Shown here piece by piece: positions 1 through 7,284 of a stretch of DNA of 7,422 nucleotides. The stretch lies in NCBI GenBank assembly GCA_029548025.1, contig JAKPOE010000370.1:1-7422 (forward strand). Direction: 5' to 3'. How positions within the stretch are numbered: the stretch's first letter is position 1; every line of letters begins with the position of its first letter. This DNA comes from Spirochaetota bacterium (lineage in GTDB: Bacteria > Spirochaetota > UBA4802 > UB4802). The notes below the pieces were generated by a model. That model was given only the letters and a program-made list of their open reading frames with translations. It was not told the origin of the DNA and made no database searches. Made by a program: the position numbers and the translations under genes.

Positions 1-897
1 TTTACCGCTCCCACTGCATTCAGAGCCATTAAAAAAGAGGACCCTAACGGCGAATATTTTAAAAAGTATGACCTGTCACAATTTAACTATCTATTTTTAG
101 CCGGGGAGCGTTTAGATCCTGATACCTATTACTGGGCGACAGATCTCTTGAAAAAACCTGTTATTGACCACTGGTGGCAAACCGAAACAGGCTGGCCTAT
201 TGCTGCTAACTGTGTTGGCATTGAGCTGTTGCCCATTAAAGCAGGTTCACCCACCAAACCGGTTCCCGGCTACCAGGTTCAGATCATCAACGAAGAGGCA
301 ACCGTGTTGCCAAACGGTACAGAAGGGATTGTTGTTATCAAACTTCCGCTACCACCCGGAACACTTCTAACCCTGTGGCAAAATGATGAAAAATTTAAAG
401 AGTCATATTTAGATATTTTTGACGGCTATTACTTTACCGGTGATGGCGGCTATTTTGATGAAGATGGTTATCTGTATATAATGGGTCGTATTGATGATGT
501 AATCAACGTTGCAGGACACCGACTTTCAACTGGCGCCATGGAAGAGGTAATTTCCAAACATCCTGATGTTGCCGAATGTGCGGTTATTGGTGCAGAGGAT
601 AGCTTCAAAGGACAACTCCCCGTTGGCTTTGTTGTATTAAAAGAAGGTGTGAAAAAAAGCAAAGAGCAGATAACATCTGAATTAGCACAGATGGTACGAG
701 ACCAGATTGGTGCTGTTGCATGTTATAAAACCACACTGGTTGTACAGCGCCTGCCTAAAACTCGCTCGGGTAAGATATTACGCGGAACAATGCGTAAAAT
801 TGCTGATAATAAGCCATTTGCCATACCATCCACGATAGATGATCCGTCAATCCTGGATGAGATTAAAGACGCTCTATCAACGATAAGTATTAGTTAA
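1..897 (+). CDS. prpE: Propionyl-CoA synthetase (PrpE/ACSS3-type, AMP-forming), C-terminal part
   Basis: This is the 3' part (298 codons) of an AMP-forming acyl-CoA synthetase; the frame is open at base 1, so the start lies outside the window. The enzyme activates a short-chain acid, most likely propionate, with ATP and CoA through an acyl-adenylate in the cytoplasm. Visible adenylate-forming core motifs, in residues counted from base 1, are HWWQTETG (57-64), YFTGD (144-148), GRIDDVINVAGHR (162-174, the hinge before the mobile C-terminal domain) and PKTRSGKILR (252-261). The last contains the catalytic, acetylation-target type lysine at 258. The opening FTAPTAFRAI, the segment WQTETGWPIAA and the end segment PSTIDDPSIL resemble PrpE/ACSS3 more than acetate-specific Acs, which usually reads WWQTETGG. 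A TTG at 148 is in frame but lies inside the conserved fold, so it is not a real start. The gene ends convergently with the CoA-transferase. Acetate or butyrate as the preferred substrate cannot be excluded. Confidence 0.93.
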   Translation, partial: FTAPTAFRAIKKEDPNGEYFKKYDLSQFNYLFLAGERLDPDTYYWATDLLKKPVIDHWWQTETGWPIAANCVGIELLPIKAGSPTKPVPGYQVQIINEEATVLPNGTEGIVVIKLPLPPGTLLTLWQNDEKFKESYLDIFDGYYFTGDGGYFDEDGYLYIMGRIDDVINVAGHRLSTGAMEEVISKHPDVAECAVIGAEDSFKGQLPVGFVVLKEGVKKSKEQITSELAQMVRDQIGAVACYKTTLVVQRLPKTRSGKILRGTMRKIADNKPFAIPSTIDDPSILDEIKDALSTISIS

Positions 898-910
898 TAA
901 AAAGTAATAT

Positions 911-942
911 CAATCGCATCATCAATTACGGTGATGCGATTG
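911..942. terminator. Bidirectional hairpin terminator between convergent genes
   Basis: CAATCGCATCA (911-921) and TGATGCGATTG (932-942) are perfect reverse complements. They form an 11-bp stem with a 10-nt loop that can close by two more pairs (C923-G930 and a T-G wobble). The hairpin fills the 47-bp gap between two convergent stop codons, 13 nt after the synthetase stop and 2 nt beyond the transferase stop. On the minus strand the stem is followed by ATATTACTTTTTATT, a reasonable U-tract, so it should stop the transferase transcript. On the plus strand the following TGTTATACC is a poor U-tract, so termination of the synthetase message may be weaker. Confidence 0.8.
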
Positions 943-944
943 TG

Positions 945-2291
945 TTATACCAGCTTATTGGTTCTGGTCCATATATTCATTTCAGTTGCTTTTTCAATTA
1001 ATTCATCTCTAAAGTCAGGATGAGCAATGCTTATAAGTGCTTCTGCTCGTTCCCATGTTGATTTTCCTTTTAATTGCACTGCTCCATATTCGGTAACCAC
1101 ATAGTGTACTATGGACCGTGGAACAGTAACTATCGCCCCCTGGGGCAATGTAGGTACAATTCGTGAAACTATATTCCCATGTTTATCATGATAGGTAGAT
1201 GACAAACAAATAAATCCCTTGCCGCCATGTGAACCAAATGCACCAAATATAAAATCAAGCTGGCCACCCGTACCCGACTTGTGAATTATCCCCACCGATT
1301 CAGAAGATACCTGACTGAACAGGTCAACCTCAATGGCATTGTTAACCGCTACTACTTTATCATTAAGTGCAATAATACGTGGATCATTTATATAATTGAC
1401 AGGGTAGGAAGCACATGTGGGGTTATGATGCAAAAAGTCATATAATTTATCAGTACCCATTGCAAAGGTATAGCTCATTTTATATTTATCGATATTTTTC
1501 CGGGAACCGGTAACCCTTCCAGCCTGATATAAATCAACGTAAGAATCAACAAGCATCTCGGTATGAACACCTAAATCCTTGAAATCACCTTCGGCAATCA
1601 TCTGACCTACTATATTAGGCAATCCGCCTATTCCTAACTGCAAACATGAACCATCTTCAATTTCGGCCAGAAGATGCTTTGCAATCTGTTTATCAATTTC
1701 TGTTGGCTCCAATGCAGGTATCTGGGGCAACGGTAAATTTTTTCCTTCCACAATATGGTCAATACGTGATATATGAATTGATTCCTGATTGCCACCCAGA
1801 CAATACGGAACATGCTCATTAACTTCCACAACAATTTTTTTTGCTTTTGTTACAACAGCCGATGTTACTGAGTTTGCCAGACCATAATTAAAATAACCAC
1901 GCGGGTCCATGGGGCCTACCGTTAAAAAAACAATATCATAATCAAGATATTTTTTGGTTACCCGCGGTCCCTGATGATAGGTCATGGGTATGTAGTTACA
2001 AAGATGCTGATCATACAATCTTCGTGAGATAGTTCCAAAATGAAAGTCATTTAATATAAAATGTTCTCGCTCTGGGTCAGCTTCGACAATTTTTGGAACA
2101 CGCATGTAACATACGCTACGGACATCAACATCATGCAATTCGTTAGCTCGTTTTGCAAGCTCTTCATCAATAGCTTCAGGAAACAAAACAAATTCACCAT
2201 AAAAAACCCTGTAACCCGATTTAACAAAACGTGCTGCCTCATCTGCAGTTATCTTTTTTTGATCATATTCCCATTTTTCAATATCACCCAT
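945..2291 (-). CDS. Short-chain acyl-CoA:acetate CoA-transferase (4-hydroxybutyrate/butyryl-CoA type)
   Basis: This complete 448-aa cytoplasmic enzyme belongs to the acetyl-CoA hydrolase/transferase family, whose members usually run about 430-450 residues. It should move CoA between a short-chain acyl-CoA (butyryl, propionyl or 4-hydroxybutyryl) and acetate through a glutamyl-CoA thioester. In order: an N-terminal Rossmann-like half with [13 protein letters not shown] (125-137), the GIGGLP loop (220-225), and HTEM (243-246). E245 of HTEM aligns with the catalytic glutamate of 4-hydroxybutyrate CoA-transferase. Then come SSESVG (329-334), GTGGQLDF (340-347, the acyl/CoA loop), [13 protein letters not shown] (398-410) and the end motif [11 protein letters not shown] (421-431). 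The ATG at 2291 is preceded by GGGAAGTGG with 5 nt spacing, a usable ribosome site. The gene stands alone on its strand. Its convergent partner is an acyl-CoA synthetase, so both likely handle the same acids. The exact acyl substrate cannot be read from the sequence; succinyl-CoA transfer is less likely. Confidence 0.9.
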   Translation of the reverse strand: MGDIEKWEYDQKKITADEAARFVKSGYRVFYGEFVLFPEAIDEELAKRANELHDVDVRSVCYMRVPKIVEADPEREHFILNDFHFGTISRRLYDQHLCNYIPMTYHQGPRVTKKYLDYDIVFLTVGPMDPRGYFNYGLANSVTSAVVTKAKKIVVEVNEHVPYCLGGNQESIHISRIDHIVEGKNLPLPQIPALEPTEIDKQIAKHLLAEIEDGSCLQLGIGGLPNIVGQMIAEGDFKDLGVHTEMLVDSYVDLYQAGRVTGSRKNIDKYKMSYTFAMGTDKLYDFLHHNPTCASYPVNYINDPRIIALNDKVVAVNNAIEVDLFSQVSSESVGIIHKSGTGGQLDFIFGAFGSHGGKGFICLSSTYHDKHGNIVSRIVPTLPQGAIVTVPRSIVHYVVTEYGAVQLKGKSTWERAEALISIAHPDFRDELIEKATEMNIWTRTNKLV

Positions 2292-2345
2292 TTTGCCACT
2301 TCCCTATCGATATAATCTTATTATTGTATGACTACATAGTATTTT

Positions 2346-2375
2346 ATATTATTGATTATTATAATACAACATCAA
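2346..2375 (-). promoter_or_regulatory. Candidate promoter of the CoA-transferase gene
   Basis: Reading the minus strand, TTGATG (2375-2370) is followed after 18 nt by TAATAT (2351-2346), 54 nt before the ATG. The -35 matches 4 of 6 consensus bases and the -10 matches 4 of 6. The region is so AT-rich that such matches arise by chance, so this is only a placement guess. An imperfect inverted repeat abuts the -35 on its upstream side. Confidence 0.3.
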
Positions 2376-2398
2376 TGCTCTATATTGAGTATAGCATT
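2374..2398. repeat. Imperfect inverted repeat upstream of the CoA-transferase
   Basis: AATGCTCTATA (2374-2384) and TATAGCATT (2390-2398) are inverted copies apart from one bulged C, around a 5-nt centre TTGAG. The two-fold symmetry, the 25-bp size and the position against the putative -35 of the CoA-transferase fit a binding site for a dimeric regulator. A chance palindrome in AT-rich DNA remains possible, although the GC pairs within the arms make that less likely than for a pure A/T palindrome. Confidence 0.35.
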
Positions 2399-2535
2399 AA
2401 CAAATTTACAATTCAAATTATTATATATTATTTTATACTATATTTTCATTTTTGTTGATTAAATACCAACTGGTTAGTTTATATAAATTATATTAATTGT
2501 AAGCACTGACTGTATGAAAATAATGAAACATATTT

Positions 2536-2565
2536 TTTACATTGTTATGTTGAGTAAGGTATAAT
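2536..2565 (+). promoter_or_regulatory. Candidate sigma70-type promoter with no gene directly downstream
   Basis: TTTACA (2536-2541, 5 of 6 consensus bases) and TATAAT (2560-2565, 6 of 6) are separated by 18 nt, predicting transcription from about 2572 rightward. No start codon with a ribosome site follows closely. The transcript would cross the interspersed repeat and could reach the metallohydrolase as a long leader of about 660 nt, or be a small RNA. In DNA this AT-rich a perfect -10 alone is expected by chance, so the weight rests on the pairing with a good -35. Confidence 0.35.
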
Positions 2566-2595
2566 TCTTTGTTATTCTATGGTAGTGTCACTTTT

Positions 2596-2725
2596 TGTCA
2601 TTTTTAAAAGAATGTAATGACTGAAGTATCTATGTTTTTATAAAATGACATGATTTTTCACTTTGTTCAGAATGACTATCGACTTTACTCATTATAGGCA
2701 TATTCTGCAAAATGACATTTCAGAA
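2596..2725. repeat. Degenerate interspersed repeat cluster (TGTCATTCTGA type)
   Basis: Read on the minus strand, 2677-2652 gives AGTCATTCTGAAC, then AAAGTGAAAAATC. This closely follows the common intergenic repeat that begins TGTCATTCTGA and continues with (G/A)CGAAG-GAAGAATC in many unrelated bacteria. Around it lie further copies of the terminal motif: TGTCATTTT at 2596-2604, AATGAC at 2616-2621, AAAATGACA at 2642-2650 and AAAATGACA at 2709-2717, in both orientations. GTCATT (2597-2602) and AATGAC (2616-2621) can pair. TTCTG (2703-2707) and CAGAA (2721-2725) flank the last copy as a small inverted repeat. The element looks decayed. Family membership is from memory of the motif, not from a search. 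Confidence 0.5.
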
Positions 2726-3188
2726 AAATAGTGGACTTTGTTACTGTATTAAGTATATCGGCAACTATCCAATTGATGTCAACAACAGGATAATGCCAAT
2801 GAATGATACATTGTTCAACACCTATTATCAAAAACGCTATATGGTCCTTGCTGCGATTATGCTGGATAGTAAAACTTTTTTAATACCTATAAACGTTACA
2901 AAGGGTTTGACCTATTTATAAATTTATAGCAATAAAAAGTTTTATAATAGGGCATGATATTCTTGTGATGAAGAATATATTTTGATAAAGATTATTTTTT
3001 CAAGGTTACGTTGCCATATACTTTAAAAATAGACTGAAAAAATATTGACAGTGTTAGTATTGCAGTTACCATTAATAATACACCATTTGCTTATTATCCT
3101 ATACTATTCAGGAGAATAGCAAACCACATTTATAAGGAAGATGGGGAAAATAGGCTTTTCATGTTCATCGATATATGACTAAACCATA

Positions 3189-3216
3189 TTGTTTTCAACG
3201 GACAGGCATATATAAT
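3189..3216 (+). promoter_or_regulatory. Candidate promoter of the metallohydrolase gene
   Basis: TTGTTT (3189-3194) and the perfect -10 TATAAT (3211-3216) are 16 nt apart. Transcription would begin near 3222-3224, leaving only about 12-14 nt before the ATG at 3236, or almost none before the in-frame GTG at 3227. This fits the lack of a clear ribosome site and suggests a very short or leaderless message. A second possibility further upstream is TTGACA (3045-3050) with TACCAT (3067-3072), spacer 16. Confidence 0.35.
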
Positions 3217-3235
3217 TCAAATAAAAGTGATATCT

Positions 3236-4063
3236 ATGATAGAAATTAAAGTGCTATTGGAAAATACTTCAATATCAAGTAATTTTACGCCAAAACATGG
3301 ATTGTCAATTGCAATATATACTGGAAGTTCCAATATTTTACTTGATGTAGGACCTGATAAAACGTTCTATGAAAATGCTAACAAAATGCAATGTAATATA
3401 GAGCAGATAGAAACTCTAATCTTATCTCATTCACATATAGACCATGCAGGTGGCTTGAATAAATTTGTTGAGGTAAATAAAAGGGCCGAAATTTTGCTGT
3501 TTGATAAATATGACTCTAAATATTTTACAAAAATCATAGGCCCACTTAAAATATCCGTTGGAATTAAATGTAATGATGCTGCTACAAAACGGATAAAAAC
3601 AATATCAAGCAATCAGCAGATAGATGAAAAAACTACTTTTATCAGAAATAATAGTACTCACTATAAAAAACCTACTTTTAATAAAACTTTATATAAAGCA
3701 ATAGGAAAAAACTACACGCTAGATAACTTTGAACATGAAGGAATACTCGTTATAGACGATGGGGAATTGGTTATTTTCAACTCGTGTTCTCATAACGGGA
3801 TTTATAACAGTATTGCAAGTGTAAAAAATATATTTAAAGGTAAAAAGATAAGGAGCTATATTGGAGGATTGCATTATACCAATCCATTTACAAAGCAACA
3901 TGAGAACACTATTGAACTTGATACGTTAATAGATTTTGTAAAAACTGAAGGAATAAAGCTGTATTCAGGGCATTGTACCGGTAAATATTGTATAAAATAT
4001 TTGAAAAAAGAGCTTGGGGATAAATTTGTTACTATTGCGACTGGATCTGAATTATTTGTATAA
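3236..4063 (+). CDS. Metallo-beta-lactamase-fold hydrolase, COG1237-like
   Basis: This complete 275-aa soluble protein has the metallo-beta-lactamase fold. The metal-binding signature HSHIDH (65-70) follows strand TLIL. Further likely ligands and landmarks are SCSHNGIYN (183-191), IGGLH (209-213) and the C-terminal GHCTG (245-249) followed by ATGSELF. The order HxHxDH, CSHxGI, GGxH, HCTG is that of COG1237, the group that includes proteins named after the dihydropterin ribofuranosyl-aminobenzene phosphate synthase of methanopterin biosynthesis. That label is loose for bacteria, and the substrate here is unknown. I chose ATG 3236 (MIEIKVLLEN), which starts on the first beta strand as in relatives. 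An in-frame GTG at 3227 would add three residues. No strong ribosome site precedes either. The gene has about 28% GC in sampled lines against about 40-45% in its neighbours, and it sits between unrelated convergent and divergent genes, which suggests horizontal gain. Confidence 0.85.
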   Translation: MIEIKVLLENTSISSNFTPKHGLSIAIYTGSSNILLDVGPDKTFYENANKMQCNIEQIETLILSHSHIDHAGGLNKFVEVNKRAEILLFDKYDSKYFTKIIGPLKISVGIKCNDAATKRIKTISSNQQIDEKTTFIRNNSTHYKKPTFNKTLYKAIGKNYTLDNFEHEGILVIDDGELVIFNSCSHNGIYNSIASVKNIFKGKKIRSYIGGLHYTNPFTKQHENTIELDTLIDFVKTEGIKLYSGHCTGKYCIKYLKKELGDKFVTIATGSELFV

Positions 4064-4118
4064 AATGAATCTGCGAATATTTTTGTTGGTATTACTCAAT
4101 AATCCACCACTCACCCCA

Positions 4119-5114
4119 TTACTTCTTCAAATCCTGCAAGGTCTTGAAAATACGCTTTGCCCTCCATTCATCAATGGTAAATACATACGGTGTTTTTGAA
4201 CAGGTACATATATAGCGATTATTTTCATATTCTTTATGGACTGTAAGGCTTATCTCTTCGGCAGCTTTTTCATTGTTTTCATTTTGTACTGCAACGGTAA
4301 GCGACGCAATTTTACCCTTCAGCATTGCAGTATCAACCTGCGGGAATGAATACGCCTTTAATGGATCAAAGGTATACAGTATCTCTTTTACTTTATTAGT
4401 ATCCAGTTGCAATGTCGGATTTTCTTTGCAAACCCATTGTTCTTCCTTTTCAGTTTCAACACTTTTTGCATCCTTTTGCTTTTCTTTTAATGGTTTGTCC
4501 TTTTCGTCGCTGTCATGCTTTTCATTCTTCTTTTCAACAATCTTTTTTTGCAATGTTATAGAAGAATTTTTATACCACAATTGTATAGTATTAACCCTTG
4601 CAATATCAAGCTGCACTATATCCTTGTTGCGCAAATCATCCACAGTCTTGTTAAAATAAGTATCAAGCGTATCTGCTGCTAAATATACCGCTTTATTCCC
4701 TTCAAACCGTACATAGGTATGCCTGTAGGTACTTCCTTTTTTACCTACATAAAAATCACGAACCACAGTATCACCACATTTTGCAACTACATGTATTGCA
4801 TGTTCGGGGTCTAACTCAAATCGTTCATACAGCGGCTTTTCACTGACAAAATCAACCACCTCAATATCTTTCAGCTTGTTTTCAATATTAGCAATAACAT
4901 TCTTATCAGCTTCAAACCCATTAACCTTCCAGCTATCGCCATCTTTGATTATTGTTATACTGTTCCCATCCTTTGCAATAACTATCTGGCTAATTGCGCA
5001 TGACACTTCAGGAAGCTGCAAAAGCTCACGAGAACTGAACTTATTTAATAGCAGATAGCCTCCCAGAACAACTATCACCACAATACTTATAACAATATTT
5101 TTTTTAACCTGCAT
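4119..5114 (-). CDS. DUF4340 domain-containing membrane-anchored protein
   Basis: This 331-aa protein has one N-terminal membrane segment (about residues 6-24, IVISIVVIVVLGGYLLL) after a short positive MQVKKN start, leaving the rest outside the cytoplasm. The region that follows has the repeated DUF4340 style: IVIAKDGNSITIIKDGDSWKVNG (about 44-66), then LYERFELDPE (95-104), FYVGKKG (121-127) and TYVRFEGNKAVYLA (133-146). A second half (about 226-331) repeats the same beta-rich pattern, ending WRAKRIFKTLQDLKK. Between the two lies a lysine/glutamate-rich linker at about 190-228. DUF4340 proteins commonly follow GldF/GldG-type ABC genes; their biochemical role is unknown to me. The ATG at 5114 has GAGGT six bases upstream and lies 22 bp after the stop of the GldG-like gene, so the genes are surely cotranscribed. 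No convincing terminator follows in the 55 bp before the convergent metallohydrolase. Confidence 0.85.
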   Translation of the reverse strand: MQVKKNIVISIVVIVVLGGYLLLNKFSSRELLQLPEVSCAISQIVIAKDGNSITIIKDGDSWKVNGFEADKNVIANIENKLKDIEVVDFVSEKPLYERFELDPEHAIHVVAKCGDTVVRDFYVGKKGSTYRHTYVRFEGNKAVYLAADTLDTYFNKTVDDLRNKDIVQLDIARVNTIQLWYKNSSITLQKKIVEKKNEKHDSDEKDKPLKEKQKDAKSVETEKEEQWVCKENPTLQLDTNKVKEILYTFDPLKAYSFPQVDTAMLKGKIASLTVAVQNENNEKAAEEISLTVHKEYENNRYICTCSKTPYVFTIDEWRAKRIFKTLQDLKK

Positions 5115-5136
5115 TGTACTACCTCTGTTACACTCA

Positions 5137-7281
5137 TTATCTCATCATTGTATACTGTGATTCAATGTGTTTCCTTCGCAATTTTCTTCGCCACATATAC
5201 ACTGCGCCAGCAATAAGCACTAAAATTGGCAACCCGGCAATATTGAAACCTTTTATGATACTTTTTGCAGTATCTGATGTTTCTTTAATTGGATTAAATG
5301 ATAGTCCCTTGCTTCGCATCTGCGGTATATCATAGTTTCCCTGCATGTAATCTACCACATTATGCATAAAAACAGCGTTAGGCGATTTACCTTCGTCATC
5401 GATGATATTCCTTCCAGTAATCTCGGATGTTCCAGCCACAAAAAGTTTAACAGGTTTAACCGTTTCCTTTATCACTTCCTGTTGTATATAATCTTGGCTT
5501 TTTGCGTTCTTTCCCTTTGCATCTATGGTTGGCATTTTATCAGTAAAATAACTTTTGAGGTTACCCTGAACCAGTATTGCCAGATTGTACGACGCAAGGT
5601 TATTATCCGCAGGAGGATTGACACCCCATGGCATAAAGTTTATTGCACCCTGTTGCAGCCAGCTATAAGGCGATGATTTAACAATATATTTAACCGATGC
5701 TTTGTTTGCTTTTAACAAGTCCTCGTCGGCTTCCAACGATGAAGCTTTTAAAAATACAATCTTCTTTAAATATTTAGTAATCTCACAGTCATCAGATAAT
5801 CCTTCATCATCTATCATTGGTGCAAAGTATATGGTAAGCTCGCCCAAACCCCGCTGTTGAGCAATAAAGCACTGTTTATCCATGACTATATCTTTTCTTA
5901 TTTTAATTCCATAATGTGCCAGCATCCCCTCTAAACCAGTAATAACTGGCAATGCCTGCGGAGGTCTTTGAAACATCTGCATCCCTTCAGCCTGTTGTTC
6001 AACATATGAGTCAAGCAACAGTATTGCATTGCCGCCACGCATCAAAAATTGATCAATCTTGAAAAGTTCATATTCGCTGTACATGGAACGAGGGCCATTG
6101 ATTATTATGGTGATAACATCATCAGGTATTTCATCCTTTGTAATGTCAACAGTAACAAGGTCATACATATCCGACAGCATCTTCCTGAACTGTGCAGCGC
6201 CGTTTTGTTCATCATTAATATCCTTTTCACCATGTCCGGTAATATAGCAAACTTTTGGATTGACACTGATAAGGTTATCGATAGCAGCGTTTAACATATC
6301 CTCAAGACGTGATAAATCGCCAATGGCATATTGTCCAAAGATTGAACGGGTAAGTATCTGTACCGTTTCAAACTTATTGTTATGCTCAACAACTATCCCA
6401 ACCATACCCTGTCCTGGAGGTATGGCTCTACCTTCCATGGTGGTAAATTGCGGCCATTTTAACGTTGGCAGCCCATACATCTGTGCTATGGTCAGCGCCT
6501 GTGGATTATTGACCGGATCAACAAAGCGGTATTGGATTTTATTGTAATTACGTATATTACATTTTTGCACCTGAGCATACACCTGCTCATTTAAATTCTG
6601 CATTCCAGGGATAGGAAGATTGCTGCTGGCATATAATGTAACAGTAATGGGATCTTTAATCTTTAAAAGAGCATCTATTTTCCCATTCATTTTTTTTATC
6701 AGGGTTGTTATGCGGTACTCCAGCCCTTCAGGCTCGGTGATTGAATCTATCTTTTCTATTATATCGGCATGGATGATAGCAAGCCCCATATAAGCATTTC
6801 TAAATTTTACCTGATCATTGCGAATCTCACGTATCTGAACAGGATATATCCCAAAGTCACCCGCAGCATCTTTCTGTTTTTCAACATCAATAAATTCATA
6901 ATGGAAATACCTGTTGCCTGCATTATCATACTCAACCATCAAATCCTGCAAATAACGATAAACAGTATTATACGGCGCCGGCAGGTCTTTGTTAAAGAAA
7001 ATCTTTACTGTCAGAGGTTCTTCAAGTGTTGAAACCACTGCTTTGCTGATGGGTGATAGTGAATAAACGCTATTTTTTGTGAGGTCTAACCGTACATAGA
7101 GGGTTAAACCAACAAGGTTAATCAAAATGATGATAATTCCATATAAAATAAAATGTGAGTAGCTTTTTTGTTTTTGCGGTTTATCAGGTGCTTTCCCTAT
7201 TTTTTGCATTATGCGCCTGAGTGCTGCATCAAACCTATCAACGATTTTGTTACTGTATTTTTTGATATTTCCCATGTTCAT
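5137..7281 (-). CDS. GldG-like ABC transporter auxiliary protein
   Basis: This 714-aa membrane protein is of the GldG/ABC_transp_aux family, the large extracytoplasmic partner of an ABC-2 type exporter. A positively charged cytoplasmic start (1-42) leads into membrane segment 1 (about 44-63, FILYGIIIILINLVGLTLYV). The family hallmark RLDLTKNSVYSLSP (64-77) follows, then EEPLTVKIFFNKDLPAPY (87-104). The central domain contains the conserved YITGHGE (346-352) and MRGGNAILLLDS (414-425). The C-terminus carries membrane segment 2 (about 680-696) followed by the basic tail MWRRKLRRK (696-704). This topology puts about 600 residues outside the inner membrane. GGAGGTGAG lies upstream, 11 nt before ATG 7281 and inside the preceding gene. 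A second in-frame ATG at 7275 is a less likely start. Members were first tied to gliding motility in Bacteroidota but are widespread in non-gliders, so gliding should not be inferred here. Confidence 0.88.
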   Translation of the reverse strand: MNMGNIKKYSNKIVDRFDAALRRIMQKIGKAPDKPQKQKSYSHFILYGIIIILINLVGLTLYVRLDLTKNSVYSLSPISKAVVSTLEEPLTVKIFFNKDLPAPYNTVYRYLQDLMVEYDNAGNRYFHYEFIDVEKQKDAAGDFGIYPVQIREIRNDQVKFRNAYMGLAIIHADIIEKIDSITEPEGLEYRITTLIKKMNGKIDALLKIKDPITVTLYASSNLPIPGMQNLNEQVYAQVQKCNIRNYNKIQYRFVDPVNNPQALTIAQMYGLPTLKWPQFTTMEGRAIPPGQGMVGIVVEHNNKFETVQILTRSIFGQYAIGDLSRLEDMLNAAIDNLISVNPKVCYITGHGEKDINDEQNGAAQFRKMLSDMYDLVTVDITKDEIPDDVITIIINGPRSMYSEYELFKIDQFLMRGGNAILLLDSYVEQQAEGMQMFQRPPQALPVITGLEGMLAHYGIKIRKDIVMDKQCFIAQQRGLGELTIYFAPMIDDEGLSDDCEITKYLKKIVFLKASSLEADEDLLKANKASVKYIVKSSPYSWLQQGAINFMPWGVNPPADNNLASYNLAILVQGNLKSYFTDKMPTIDAKGKNAKSQDYIQQEVIKETVKPVKLFVAGTSEITGRNIIDDEGKSPNAVFMHNVVDYMQGNYDIPQMRSKGLSFNPIKETSDTAKSIIKGFNIAGLPILVLIAGAVYMWRRKLRRKHIESQYTMMR

Positions 7282-7284
7282 AGC

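Larger units (their letters stand above)
2292..3235. other. AT-rich intergenic region without a convincing gene
   Basis: About 940 bp separate the starts of the CoA-transferase and the metallohydrolase. One sampled line (2401-2460) has about 12% GC. I see candidate promoters, a degenerate interspersed repeat near 2596-2725, a 6-bp hairpin CTATTC/GAATAG at 3104-3119 with loop AGGA, and no tRNA-like or recognisable riboswitch structure. The longest plus-strand ORF with any protein-like texture is 2712-2921 (69 codons). It has no ribosome site, and its first codons overlap the repeat. Its part from about 2755 to 2921 has higher GC than the flanks and could be the decayed remnant of a gene, but I recognise no family. 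Confidence 0.6.

Noticed and set aside
2061..2458. Two overlapping plus-strand ORFs (84 and 75 codons) across the CoA-transferase start
   Set aside because: They are largely antisense to the conserved transferase or run into nearly pure A/T spacer, giving Phe/Ile/Tyr-rich translations with no family signature.
3104..3119. Perfect 6-bp hairpin CTATTC-AGGA-GAATAG as a terminator or riboswitch stem
   Set aside because: There is no U-tract after it and no further paired elements of a known riboswitch; a stem this short is expected by chance.
3141..3182. 13-residue ORF after AAGGAAG, a possible leader peptide for the metallohydrolase
   Set aside because: The ribosome-site-like bases are almost in contact with the ATG, the peptide has no run of one amino acid and no attenuator hairpin with a U-tract follows.
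2292..3235. CRISPR array, tRNA or insertion-sequence ends
   Set aside because: No regularly spaced direct repeats, no cloverleaf-like arms with a CCA end and no transposase coding sequence were seen.
4064..4118. Shared terminator between the metallohydrolase and DUF4340 genes
   Set aside because: Only a 4-bp ATTA/TAAT pairing is visible in this gap, too weak to call.
4273..4659. 128-codon plus-strand ORF opposite the DUF4340 gene
   Set aside because: Its serine/phenylalanine-rich sequence is the antisense image of the K/E-rich linker, so it is a composition artefact.
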